The notes under the pieces are model-generated. The model was not told the DNA's origin and did not search any database. It was given only the letters and a program-made list of their open reading frames with translations. DNA of 64,000 nt, from assembly GCF_000497245.1 (NCBI RefSeq), contig NZ_AWTC01000011.1, positions 33,173 to 97,172 on the forward strand, given 5' to 3'. The DNA comes from Sporolactobacillus laevolacticus DSM 442 (GTDB taxonomy: Bacteria; Bacillota; Bacilli; Bacillales; Sporolactobacillaceae). How positions within the stretch are numbered: the stretch's first letter is position 1; every line of letters begins with the position of its first letter. The translations under genes were made by a program, and so were the position numbers. This document shows, piece by piece, positions 7,863-16,085 of this stretch.

Positions 7863-9942
7863 TCCAATCCAAAGGCAATGTGATGTGAATCTTTGTGCCT
7901 CTCCCAAGTGCTGAATGAATCTCAAGCAAGCCACTCAGCTGATCTACGCGTCTTTGAATGGTGGTTAAGCCGATATGATCGGAAAGCGTTTGATTTTGAG
8001 TGCTTGAAATGTCAAATCCCTTCCCCTTATCACTTACTTTAATAATTAAAAAGTGATCAATGCATTTCAAAGAGACGGTGATTACAGGAGACGCCGAATG
8101 TTTGATGGCATTGTGGAGCAGTTCTTTGATGATACGGAAAGCAGCAATTGAAAGTGTTTTGGAAATCATTTTCAGATTTAGCTGGTAGTTTGTATCGATA
8201 ATCACATTATAGTTCGTCTGAAGTCTTCTTTTAAGCGACTGAACACTTTGTTCAAGTCCTAAGTCTTCTACCATAAATGGATGCAGCTCACGTGATTTTT
8301 CACGGATATCATAGATTCCATTCATCAGAAATTCTTTGATCTCACGATAGGCAAGGCTATCTATTTGTTGATTCTCATGAAGATTATCGATTTTGTTTTC
8401 CAATAGTATAACATTTTGAAGCACTTCATCGTGCAAGAAGATAGACAAATTTCGACTTTTTTCATCAATTGCATTCATTAAGACACGATTAAACTGTTCA
8501 TGTGAATAGGATTGGGTCCGCGTTTCTTTTAATTCCCTGCCCATCGTTGCTAACTTTTCTGAACTCATCAGTAATTCAAGCGCATTAGACCGAATCCGTT
8601 CAAGCAATAAATGTTCTACTTTCCCTAACGTTGTTCCATTGATTTTCTGACCGATTAAGATCCATCCTCTATTGGTATTTTTATCATCTAACGTTAGAAC
8701 GGTCAGCTTTTCATGCGTTTCTCCTGTATCAGAATGGCTATTATTCATAAATTGATGTGCCAGATCATTATTTGAAAAGATGCCGGTTTGATAATAGATT
8801 TTTGGAATTTGATTTTGTTTCCAAATCAGGCAGACTCCGTTAATATGGATCGTCTGATGAATGAGTTCTACAATCAGCTTCGCGCAGGTTGTTAGATGCT
8901 GCCCATTGAGTACCTTTTGGAGAATATGTTCTTTTTCTTGGTTGATTTCCCTTGTTTTATCGATTAATGGGCGATGAATTAAATAATCAAACAGTTTGCT
9001 AGAAAAGTAGTGAAAAAAAAGAATGGCGATCATCAACAGATTGATCGTGAAAAATGCACTTAGTTCGCGATGGAAAAACAAAAAAAACAATCCGTTGGCT
9101 AATGCCAGTGAAAGAAGCAGAGAACCGAGTTTGATTAAAAGCGGAAGCAAACGTAATTTCACATCAATAATCTCCTGACGTGTTAGCAAATAGCTAAGCG
9201 AGATTGGAAAGATAATGATGCTGATTAAACTGTAATAAAAAGGAACAAAATTTGCCAGGCCAAACAAAATATAGGGAAGCATACTCAAGGCTAGTACAGG
9301 CAAAAATGAAAAAATAAGACTTAAGATTAATATGGTTAACTGGTTTTTAACTTTCGATGAGTTTGACCGAAGCAATAGGAAAAGGAGCATAATATAGGAA
9401 ATGAGAGACAGGAAAATAAAAAGAATCATGATCCAGCGGAACAATCCGGCAAAGGGATTGTTAATTGTATGAAAATTCATAATTGATAGGGCGTAGAGTG
9501 CGATAATGAAGACGGTGGCGCATTCTAAATAAATATAAAGTTGTTGGAATAGCTTGGGTTTGGTCGTTGACGGAAAGTAAAGAAAAAAGTGAAAAAGGAA
9601 AAACGGAGTGATCAGCACTGAAATGATTTCAATGGGCCGTGCAAGCACATTGTTGAGACCTGATGGGATGGCAGAGCTGATAGCCATCCCAGTAACAAAC
9701 ATGAGATAGAAATAGCGTCTAGTGATGATGGAACGCGGTTGCATGACATAGCAATAGATACCGTTGCCGACAAAACAAAAGCCGATCGCCATAATAATCA
9801 AATATTGATGCAGCTTTGGAACCGGATCTGGAAAACTGCTGAAATCTGATTGATTGAGAAATTCGTAAACAAAATAACTATTTATTAAGAGAAAAAATAA
9901 AAAAAATAGAGCGGTGGAATATCTGGGTTTAATGATAACCAT
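7843..9942 (-). CDS. comP: Sensor histidine kinase ComP
   Basis: About 699 residues. The first ~320 contain many hydrophobic segments, as in ComP, which reads the ComX pheromone at the membrane. A GAF-like linker follows, then a HisKA_3 dimerisation domain with phospho-His in FLHDEVLQNVI and an HATPase domain with RIIKELLHNAIKHS, KVSDKGKGFDI and IGLTTIQRRVDQL. This is the NarL/ComA class of kinase. The ATG is chosen over a TTG six bases upstream. The gene overlaps comQ and comA at its two ends, consistent with a tightly coupled operon. Confidence 0.9.
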   Translation of the reverse strand: MVIIKPRYSTALFFLFFLLINSYFVYEFLNQSDFSSFPDPVPKLHQYLIIMAIGFCFVGNGIYCYVMQPRSIITRRYFYLMFVTGMAISSAIPSGLNNVLARPIEIISVLITPFFLFHFFLYFPSTTKPKLFQQLYIYLECATVFIIALYALSIMNFHTINNPFAGLFRWIMILFIFLSLISYIMLLFLLLRSNSSKVKNQLTILILSLIFSFLPVLALSMLPYILFGLANFVPFYYSLISIIIFPISLSYLLTRQEIIDVKLRLLPLLIKLGSLLLSLALANGLFFLFFHRELSAFFTINLLMIAILFFHYFSSKLFDYLIHRPLIDKTREINQEKEHILQKVLNGQHLTTCAKLIVELIHQTIHINGVCLIWKQNQIPKIYYQTGIFSNNDLAHQFMNNSHSDTGETHEKLTVLTLDDKNTNRGWILIGQKINGTTLGKVEHLLLERIRSNALELLMSSEKLATMGRELKETRTQSYSHEQFNRVLMNAIDEKSRNLSIFLHDEVLQNVILLENKIDNLHENQQIDSLAYREIKEFLMNGIYDIREKSRELHPFMVEDLGLEQSVQSLKRRLQTNYNVIIDTNYQLNLKMISKTLSIAAFRIIKELLHNAIKHSASPVITVSLKCIDHFLIIKVSDKGKGFDISSTQNQTLSDHIGLTTIQRRVDQLSGLLEIHSALGRGTKIHITLPLDWNEERDN

Positions 9943-10882
9943 CTCCAAGAAAATTGATCAAGTTAAATAAGGCGGTCTTCTTTTTGCTTGTTTGTTGATA
10001 CTCTTTTAACATTTTGATCGCTTTATTTAAATAGACTTTTGAGAGAATCGTGCAGTAATCGATTGCGCCTGATTTCTGGATGTATTCTCGAATCATCTTG
10101 AGTTTGCCTTGATCCTTGATTGAATGGACAGATCTCATTTGATTAAGTAGCCAGTTCCCATCCTTCGATTGGCTGGCTTCCATCGCTTTAATCAGTGGCA
10201 GTGTCGCTTTGTTTTCGATTATATCATTCTTTGTATCATTAAAAATGTCATTTATGTCATTTCTAATCTGACCGGAATTACCAATCAATGTTGCGACTTG
10301 ATCCCAAAAGAGGTAGTCTTCCTGTTGATTCAATTGAAAAACAAGCCTGGTCAGTGACACTGACTTTAGGCTGATCAGGTTGAAATAGTCTTCCTCATTT
10401 GGCATGTGTTCCGGACGAAACGTAAAAGATAAATCCAGCACTTGGCCACGAGCGGCCCTACGCAATTGATTCATTACCGATGGAAGTGCATGTTTGTTGT
10501 ACTGGTCGATTAAGTGAAGGCTTTCCATCAATAGAACACTAGATAAAGTGACTGCCTGCGATTGAGATAACTTTGTCAGAATGTCACCATTAGGATCCTG
10601 ATCCGTTAAATCATCCAAAATATCTGTCGCCAAAATCAGCCCTTCAACTGCCGCAGAACAAGCGATCCGTGCAGTTTCTCGGTCAGATCCATCATCAAAA
10701 ATCGAGGATACATAATAGTTGAATTCGGCCCATGTGAATACCGCGTCATCATTAAAAATCTTCCCTTTTAGCATCAAAAGAGAAGAAATGTGTTTCATTG
10801 TTTCATGGTTGAGATCACACTGATGTAAATATGCTTTAATAAATTGTCTGATTTTTTCTCTGACGAGATCACGTTTTGTCAT
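9929..10882 (-). CDS. comQ: Pheromone isoprenyltransferase ComQ
   Basis: Polyprenyl-synthetase fold, about 317 residues. The first Asp-rich motif is ILDDLTDQD (DDxxD) and the second is RNDINDIFND. ComQ attaches a farnesyl or geranyl group to a Trp of the ComX precursor and helps export it. The ATG chosen overlaps the comX stop codon as ATGA; another in-frame ATG lies 6 bp earlier. There is no nearby ribosome site, so translation probably depends on coupling to comX. The gene is placed between comX and comP, unlike the usual comQ-comX-comP order. Confidence 0.88.
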   Translation of the reverse strand: MTKRDLVREKIRQFIKAYLHQCDLNHETMKHISSLLMLKGKIFNDDAVFTWAEFNYYVSSIFDDGSDRETARIACSAAVEGLILATDILDDLTDQDPNGDILTKLSQSQAVTLSSVLLMESLHLIDQYNKHALPSVMNQLRRAARGQVLDLSFTFRPEHMPNEEDYFNLISLKSVSLTRLVFQLNQQEDYLFWDQVATLIGNSGQIRNDINDIFNDTKNDIIENKATLPLIKAMEASQSKDGNWLLNQMRSVHSIKDQGKLKMIREYIQKSGAIDYCTILSKVYLNKAIKMLKEYQQTSKKKTALFNLINFLGDGYH

Positions 10883-11049
10883 GCCCATTGGATAGCTGAA
10901 ATGTTCCCCTTTTTCTCTTTACCAATCGTTTCTTCAAGAACTGAGTAAACATCCGAGTCTAGACCAGCTCCTGCAACTGCCAATTCCGTTGAATTAATTT
11001 GAATACCGCCTGCAAATTCCTGGACAATTTCCCACAACTTTTGATTCAT
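10879..11049 (-). CDS. comX: ComX-type pheromone precursor (56 aa)
   Basis: A 56-codon frame directly ahead of comQ, with a near-perfect ribosome site GAAGGAGGG six to seven bases before its ATG and an ATGA overlap with comQ. The peptide starts MNQKLWEIVQEF, is mostly acidic and hydrophobic, and ends GNISAIQWA, putting a Trp in the penultimate position. ComX pheromones are cut from the C-terminus of a ~55-residue precursor and isoprenylated on a Trp close to the end, so the mature signal is probably a short peptide containing IQWA. The first Trp (residue 6) is in the leader. ComX is poorly conserved, so the call rests on size, Trp position and operon. Confidence 0.85.
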   Translation of the reverse strand: MNQKLWEIVQEFAGGIQINSTELAVAGAGLDSDVYSVLEETIGKEKKGNISAIQWA

Positions 11050-11076
11050 TTCTTTCCCTCCTTCAAATTTTAATTC

Positions 11077-11105
11077 AATATACCTATTTCAACATATTCA
11101 GACAA
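11077..11105 (-). promoter_or_regulatory. SigA-type promoter of comX-comQ-comP-comA
   Basis: On the minus strand TTGTCT (11105-11100) and TATATT (11082-11077) are spaced by exactly 17 bp, giving a start of transcription near 11070 and a leader of about 21 nt to the comX ATG. A TTGCGG half-site of the ComA box lies about 43 bp further upstream, without its partner half. Confidence 0.65.
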
Positions 11106-11312
11106 AATTCCTTTTAAAAAATAAAAGAAATATTTTTTATTTTCGCTTTGCGGAAAATACGGATTTCAAAAATGAATGGGTAGAGTATATTACCAATTAG
11201 GGGAGTAATAATGAATGAATTCGGTAAATAAAATAGAGCAGATACGTCGTGAACACTAATAGAAGAATTGATAATAACACACGGGTTATTGAATATGAGC
11301 GGGGGGATCTCA

Positions 11313-11519
11313 ATGTCTGCATATGAACATTATTCGGCAACATATTTGACTGGATTATATCATTCAATAAAACAGAACATTGAAAATGGATTCTTATCAA
11401 ATGCTATGGTACAAGAATTGAATTTGATCGCTGAAGCGGTTAGCAAACAAGGCGTCGTTATCCTTGAAGAACGACGGGCATTTAGGCCTTTTACGGAGTG
11501 CAAAATAAAATTACATTAA
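11313..11519 (+). CDS. Small hypothetical protein (68 aa)
   Basis: Divergent from the com operon. The start MSAYEHYSATYL is preceded by GGGGGAT with 6-bp spacing; an earlier in-frame ATG at 11268 has no ribosome site. The product is soluble and probably helical (LYHSIKQNIENGFL, MVQELNLIAEAVSKQG) with a basic end RRAFRPFTECKIKLH. I do not recognise the family. Its size and position next to comX suggest, without proof, a small regulator. A very strong terminator follows immediately. Confidence 0.6.
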   Translation: MSAYEHYSATYLTGLYHSIKQNIENGFLSNAMVQELNLIAEAVSKQGVVILEERRAFRPFTECKIKLH

Positions 11520-11538
11520 TAATTGCATCAGTGTATTG

Positions 11539-11565
11539 CGGCGGCGCAAAAGCCGCCGTTTTTTT
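11539..11565 (+). terminator. Strong intrinsic terminator
   Basis: Perfect all-GC 7-bp stem CGGCGGC/GCCGCCG, loop GCAAAA, then seven T. It ends the 68-aa gene. Confidence 0.92.
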
Positions 11566-11587
11566 ATAGATGCGAGAGGAGAATTTT

Positions 11588-12289
11588 TTGAAAAAAAGAT
11601 ATAAGTATCTCATTGTTGGTTTTGGAGTCATTCTGGTCTTTTCCCTTAGCATGATCTATCTTTATCTGTTCCATGGCTTTCACGACAATCAATTATTTAC
11701 CGGTGATGCAGATCATGATCGTATGATCAATCAGTTTGACGCAGATGCAGATGGAGATGGAATTGCCAATTTAAAAGATCATGATGCAAATAATAATGGC
11801 AGATCAAATATGCAGGACATTGTGTCCGGAGCCAAACGTTTAACAGGCGTGCTCTATGATCCTCTGAAAGGAGGGCATGGAAATATTGGCGGACGAATGG
11901 GTTTTATCGTTTGTATTGATGTGCCGAGGATAGCTTACGCTGATGCAGGGATTTATTTGGATCAGCTGATGAAAGACGATTATGAGAGACATCCGGATCA
12001 TTATCAGACTCAGAAGGGCACCAATACACCTGCCACCCCTTATTTCTATCGCCGAGTCCGTAATGTCTATGATTATGCAAAGGCAAACAAGATGCTGATC
12101 AGAAAAGCGGGAACGCCAAAGGTTGGGGACATTGTTTTCTACAGCAGATATCATGCGACTCTTGTTGTCGGTGTTCATTCCGATGGAACTTATGATGAGG
12201 TAGAGGCGCATCCCAAGCTTATTTTTGTTCAAGAACACAAGCATAAAAAATGGCGGCCAAAAGATGTCGCAAGACTCCTGAAACAATAG
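11588..12289 (+). CDS. DUF1287 protein with calcium-binding-type repeat
   Basis: An N-terminal signal anchor (about residues 4-28) puts the protein outside the membrane. Residues ~38-75 form Asp-rich units (GDADHDRMINQFDADADGDG, DHDANNNG) resembling thrombospondin type 3 or EF-hand calcium loops. The rest matches DUF1287, an NlpC/P60-like fold: VCIDVPRIAYADAGIYLDQL with the conserved Cys-x-Asp, RRVRNVYDYAKAN, and KVGDIVFYSRYHATLVVGV with a His. That suggests a secreted, calcium-stabilised hydrolase of unknown substrate. The TTG start has GAGAGGAG seven bases upstream; an ATG 18 bp earlier has none. Confidence 0.75.
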   Translation: MKKRYKYLIVGFGVILVFSLSMIYLYLFHGFHDNQLFTGDADHDRMINQFDADADGDGIANLKDHDANNNGRSNMQDIVSGAKRLTGVLYDPLKGGHGNIGGRMGFIVCIDVPRIAYADAGIYLDQLMKDDYERHPDHYQTQKGTNTPATPYFYRRVRNVYDYAKANKMLIRKAGTPKVGDIVFYSRYHATLVVGVHSDGTYDEVEAHPKLIFVQEHKHKKWRPKDVARLLKQ

Positions 12290-12338
12290 GGTAGAACGAG
12301 TTGAAAAAATGAATAGAACAAGTGAAAATAAAAAATGT

Positions 12339-12376
12339 AAGGTCACAATAGGTTTTGGTGTGATCTTTTATTTTTA
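12339..12376 (+). terminator. Terminator after the DUF1287 gene
   Basis: 9-bp stem AAGGTCACA/TGTGATCTT (one G-U), 11-nt loop, then TTTATTTTT. Confidence 0.7.
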
Positions 12377-12404
12377 GGGAATTAACTAGAATAAGGGGGG
12401 AACC

Positions 12405-13226
12405 ATGAAAACTCTATATGTATCTGATTTAGACGGTACACTGCTCAGTCGAGATGCCCATGTGTCCGACTTTAGCAAGGTTGCCATAAATCAATTGGTT
12501 AAACGTGGCATGAGCTTTTCCTACGCAACTGCCCGATCGCTGACTTCAGCTTCCATCGTTTCTAACGGTATTGCTACAACAACGCCTGTGATCATTTACA
12601 ATGGTGTTTTTATTATTGATCCAGGAACATGTAAGATTCTTAACTCAACTATGTTTTCAGGACAAGAAGCAGCAAAAGCTGCCTCAATTTTTACAGAAAA
12701 TCAGATATATCCGCTTGTTTACGCTTTTGTTGATGGAAAAGAGTGCGTCACTTGGTTGAAAGGGTCCGAGAATGCGGGTATGCTGCATTACATGAATTCA
12801 AGAAGCGGTGACAAGAGATTCCGCTCAGTAAATCATGTTATGGATCTTTTTGAAGGTGAAATTTTTTATTTGACAGCAATCGGTGAACGAAGCCAGTTAG
12901 AATCGATAAATGAACAGTTCAGCATAGACCAGAATTATCGATGTATCCTTCAGAGAGAATTGAATCGAGAAGAGTACTGGTTCGAAGTAATGCCTCAACA
13001 AGCTTCTAAAGCGGAAGCAATCGTGCGCTTGAAACAGTTGCTTGGGTTTGATAAAGTGATTGCTTTTGGAGACGGTCTGAATGACCTGCCAATGTTTGAG
13101 ATTTCAGATGAAGCTTATGCGGTTGATAATGCTGTTCTTGAATTGAAGAAGCAGGCGACCGGAGTCATTGCTTCAAATGATCAAGACGGTGTTGCAAGAT
13201 GGTTGCTGGCTAATTTTAAGCCATAA
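12405..13226 (+). CDS. HAD-superfamily Cof-type phosphatase
   Basis: HAD subclass IIB hydrolase: motif I SDLDGTLLS at residues ~8-16 with the nucleophilic Asp, motif II in FSYATARSLT, the Lys in KAEAIVRLKQL, and motif III/IV VIAFGDGLNDLPMF. 273 residues is usual for Cof/YidA-type cytoplasmic phosphatases, which act on sugar phosphates, nucleotides or flavin precursors; the substrate cannot be told. AAGGGGGGAACC precedes the ATG. It stands as a single gene between a terminator and the next start. Confidence 0.88.
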   Translation: MKTLYVSDLDGTLLSRDAHVSDFSKVAINQLVKRGMSFSYATARSLTSASIVSNGIATTTPVIIYNGVFIIDPGTCKILNSTMFSGQEAAKAASIFTENQIYPLVYAFVDGKECVTWLKGSENAGMLHYMNSRSGDKRFRSVNHVMDLFEGEIFYLTAIGERSQLESINEQFSIDQNYRCILQRELNREEYWFEVMPQQASKAEAIVRLKQLLGFDKVIAFGDGLNDLPMFEISDEAYAVDNAVLELKKQATGVIASNDQDGVARWLLANFKP

Positions 13227-13275
13227 GAATTTTTTTATAGATTGTTAAAAATAAGTGTTAATGGAGGGAATTTCA

Positions 13276-13632
13276 ATGGAGTGCGATTGGATTGATGATT
13301 ATTGTTTAGCGAAGAAGGGGGCGGAAATGGATTATAAAGAAGAATGGCAGGCGTATCGATACATGATTCGAGGAAAAATGTTCGCCATGCGTGGCGGAGA
13401 TAAAGAAAGTAAGCCGATTATTACGGTAAAATTATTGCCTGAATTTGGTGCTCGCTTGAGAGAAGAATATGAAGCAATTGTTCCAGGGTACTATATGAAC
13501 AAGCTGCATTGGAATTCCCTGTATCTTGAATCAGCTGTATCTGAAAAGGTCTTGATGGCAATGTTAGATCAAGGTTATGAGCTTGTGCTTCATTCACTGA
13601 GTAAAAAAGTTCAGCAAGAGATTAGCGGTTAA
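13276..13632 (+). CDS. MmcQ/YjbR family protein
   Basis: About 118 residues with the MmcQ/YjbR (DUF419) signature: RGKMFAMRGGDKESKPIITV and later PGYYMNKLHWNSLYLES, then MLDQGYELVLHSLSKKVQ. The family has a CyaY-like fold and is proposed to bind DNA; function is not established. The ATG with GGAGGGAATTTCA before it was chosen over upstream in-frame GTG and ATG codons, one of which overlaps that ribosome site. Monocistronic by appearance. Confidence 0.78.
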   Translation: MECDWIDDYCLAKKGAEMDYKEEWQAYRYMIRGKMFAMRGGDKESKPIITVKLLPEFGARLREEYEAIVPGYYMNKLHWNSLYLESAVSEKVLMAMLDQGYELVLHSLSKKVQQEISG

Positions 13633-13727
13633 TATTTGAGAATGGCATGAGGCGTTTTTTTTACTTTTTCTCGATAATTAGACAGAGATATAATGAAAAT
13701 CATGCTGATCTATGCAAATATTTTCTC

Positions 13728-13755
13728 TTGTCTTTTCTCTACTTCAGTTTATAAT
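13728..13755 (+). promoter_or_regulatory. SigA-type promoter before cheY-cheC-GGDEF
   Basis: TTGTCT, 16-bp spacer, TATAAT. Predicted start near 13762 leaves a ~150-nt leader before the receiver gene. Confidence 0.6.
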
Positions 13756-13915
13756 TGTTATTAGTAGCATGGTTTCTTTTTGTCCTTTTACAGGGTACAA
13801 AGACCTAGTTAATTTGTATCTATATTCTTTTGTTAACTAGCGTCTGGTTGCATCTATGGATGAATACCGATACGATGGTCGGTGTCCAGTATTTGATGAG
13901 AAAGGGTGGTATTTG

Positions 13916-14293
13916 GTGACCAAAGTACTCATCGTTGATGATTCAAAGTTTTCACAGAAAATTACATATTCCTTTTTAAACCAATATTTAGAAGATGCAG
14001 AGTTTGAATTCGCCAGTGACGGTGAAGAAGGATTGAATAAATTTACAGAGAATCGACCTGATTATATGATTGTCGATTTGTTAATGCCAAAATTGCGCGG
14101 ACAAGATCTCATTGAAAAAGCAAAGCAAGTTGATCGAGAAGCGAATGTTATTGTTTTATCTGCTGATGTCCAGAATCGGGTACGTGAGGTTGTCGAAAAA
14201 ATGGGTGTTTTATCTTTTATCAACAAGCCGCTTGATGACAAGAAGGCGAAAAAGATATGTGACATCATAGGGAATGGTGCTCGTGGCCAATAA
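13916..14293 (+). CDS. Stand-alone CheY-like receiver
   Basis: A single receiver domain of about 125 residues with no output domain: acidic pair in VLIVDDSKFSQK, phospho-acceptor Asp in YMIVDLLMPKLRGQD, Thr/Ser-equivalent in VIVLSAD and Lys in FINKPLDDKK. First gene of a three-gene cassette with a CheC-like phosphatase and a PAS-GGDEF protein; reading frames overlap or abut, so they are probably made together. The GTG start (MTKVLIVDDS) has GAAAGGGTGG upstream. No kinase gene is adjacent, so the phosphate donor is unknown. Confidence 0.87.
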   Translation: MTKVLIVDDSKFSQKITYSFLNQYLEDAEFEFASDGEEGLNKFTENRPDYMIVDLLMPKLRGQDLIEKAKQVDREANVIVLSADVQNRVREVVEKMGVLSFINKPLDDKKAKKICDIIGNGARGQ

Positions 14294-14912
14294 AATCAGC
14301 AGAGAAGATATCCTAACCGAATTATTTAATATCGGTGTAGGACAAGCAGCCAGCACACTGTCCGATATTATCGATAAACAAATCGGATTAACCATTCCAG
14401 AAGTGAAAATCCTTGATGCAGCTAAAGCCAAGGTTGAGTTGAATAAGTACCTGTTGCAGGTTGCCGAGGGAGCGGTAATGGTATCTTCAATTTCTTTTGA
14501 TAGTCAATTGGAAGGAAAGGTCAGCCTGCTTTTTCCCGCGGACAAAATGCATCACTTTATAGATCTATGTCTTCATGAAACGCATGTTGAAACTGAGAAT
14601 ACTCTGGAGTTCAATGATATTGATTTTGATACCATTAAAGAAATTGGTAACATTGTGATCAATTCTATTATCGGAGAGCTTAGCAACACTGTGAACATTC
14701 CTGTAGAGTATACACTGCCTGAGGTTGATGTTCTGAATAATGCTAGCGCAGACCATTTTGTCGACTCAGAGGAGTATCGGCTTGTGCTGATGATGTTCTT
14801 GGCCTTTGACATTGAAGAAACGGAAATTGCCGGGGCTATTGTCATCAATATGACCTTGAAGTCTCTGGATGACATTCTGAATACGATTGACAGACTGTAT
14901 AACGGAAGCTGA
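14274..14912 (+). CDS. CheC-like CheY-P phosphatase
   Basis: 212 residues with two CheC/CheX/FliY phosphatase helices, each carrying the ExxN pair: ILTELFNIGVGQAAS at the N-terminus and DTIKEIGNIVINSIIGEL at about residue 125. Both copies appear intact. It should remove phosphate from the receiver encoded just upstream, whose gene it overlaps by 20 bp. In motility operons CheC works with CheD; neither CheD nor other chemotaxis genes are here, so this cassette probably serves another pathway. The start could be ATG or a GTG 9 bp later. Confidence 0.85.
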   Translation: MVLVANKISREDILTELFNIGVGQAASTLSDIIDKQIGLTIPEVKILDAAKAKVELNKYLLQVAEGAVMVSSISFDSQLEGKVSLLFPADKMHHFIDLCLHETHVETENTLEFNDIDFDTIKEIGNIVINSIIGELSNTVNIPVEYTLPEVDVLNNASADHFVDSEEYRLVLMMFLAFDIEETEIAGAIVINMTLKSLDDILNTIDRLYNGS

Positions 14913-15842
14913 GTGTATATGGATTCTATTCTGCCAGGTGTACTAAACTGCATAAATGAGGGACTTGTCATTATTTCAGTAGATCTCGAAATTACCTACT
15001 GGAATCCTTTTATGGAAAAACTGTCGGGTAAAAAGAGTGAAGCTGTTCTTGGACAGAACGTGGACAAGGTTTTACCGACGCTAGAACGTCCGTTTTTCCA
15101 CAATGCGGTTCAGCGGCTTATCAATGGCGGGAATCCTGTATTCTTCTCTGCCGCTATGCATCGCAATTTAGTCAGTCAAGATCACCGTGTAAACTTAAAG
15201 ATAAATCGAGTGACTGTCGAAGACAAAGTTTCACTTTTGTTGGAATTTATTGATGTGACCAATCAGTTCCAAAGAATTAGTCAGTTGAGAGACTATGTCA
15301 GCCAACTTTCTCATCTGAACAGTCAGCTGAAGCAGAAAGAGAAAGTTATCGAAAAACTGGCTTATTATGATAAGCTGACCGGTGTTGCAAATCGAGCACT
15401 TTTTGACAAATTTGCCGATAAGTATTTAAATATAGCCAAAGCGCGAGGGACTATGCTCGGGCTTATGTTTGTCGATGTTAATGAGTTTAAGCTGATTAAT
15501 GATACTTATGGACACAATACCGGTGATAAAGTCATGACTCGGGTAGCAAGCCTGCTGACTGAATCTACAAGAAAAAATGATATTGTCTGCCGTTACGGCG
15601 GTGATGAATTTCTGGTTTTACTTCCGGATATTCGGACGTTTAGAGATTACCAGGCAATTGCAGACCGGATTGAAGCAAATAAGAAAAGACATATTGTTCA
15701 GGATGGCTATGATATTTGGTTGTCTCTAAGCATGGGGATCAGCTTCTTTCCGGATGACGGACAAACCATTGATGAACTGATCGCTAAAGCAGATGAATTT
15801 ATGTACGTGAACAAACACGAAATAAGGCAGAAAAATTTATAA
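14913..15842 (+). CDS. PAS-GGDEF diguanylate cyclase
   Basis: 309 residues without membrane segments. Residues ~5-110 are a PAS domain (INEGLVIISVDLEITYWNPF, GQNVDKVLP), residues ~120-145 a coiled-coil linker rich in Gln/Lys, then a GGDEF domain with AYYDKLTGVANRALFDKF, FVDVNEFKLINDTYGHNTGD and RYGGDEFLVLLPD. The inhibitory site is intact: RKND sits five residues before the active loop, so product feedback is likely. The GTG start abuts the cheC stop codon (TGA-GTG); an ATG 6 bp on is an alternative. The receiver or CheC probably controls this cyclase, by inference from gene order. Confidence 0.9.
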   Translation: MYMDSILPGVLNCINEGLVIISVDLEITYWNPFMEKLSGKKSEAVLGQNVDKVLPTLERPFFHNAVQRLINGGNPVFFSAAMHRNLVSQDHRVNLKINRVTVEDKVSLLLEFIDVTNQFQRISQLRDYVSQLSHLNSQLKQKEKVIEKLAYYDKLTGVANRALFDKFADKYLNIAKARGTMLGLMFVDVNEFKLINDTYGHNTGDKVMTRVASLLTESTRKNDIVCRYGGDEFLVLLPDIRTFRDYQAIADRIEANKKRHIVQDGYDIWLSLSMGISFFPDDGQTIDELIAKADEFMYVNKHEIRQKNL

Positions 15843-15893
15843 GTTAACACGTAAATTAACAATCAAACAGAACTTCCGCAGCAAGATAAGCGA

Positions 15894-15941
15894 CTTCAAT
15901 GCTGTTCACAGAAAATGAGCAGCGTTGAGGTTTCTTTTTTT
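15894..15941 (+). terminator. Terminator of the cheY-cheC-GGDEF operon
   Basis: 15-bp stem CTTCAATGCTGTTCA/TGAGCAGCGTTGAGG with G-U pairs, 7-nt loop, then TTTCTTTTTTT. Confidence 0.85.
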
Positions 15942-16085
15942 GTTGAAGTCCTTTTTTCTGCCTGTTCTTTTTTTGTTATTTCAAAGGATACGGTTGACAT
16001 ACCTGCTCAGCAATGGCATAAATAATAAAGCGGGAAGCTGACAGATCATTGAGTGAGAATGGCCCAGAAGGAATGAGTAGGAAAC

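Noticed and set aside
11148..11153. ComA box upstream of comX
   Set aside because: Only the TTGCGG half matches; the partner half is absent, so self-activation by ComA cannot be claimed.
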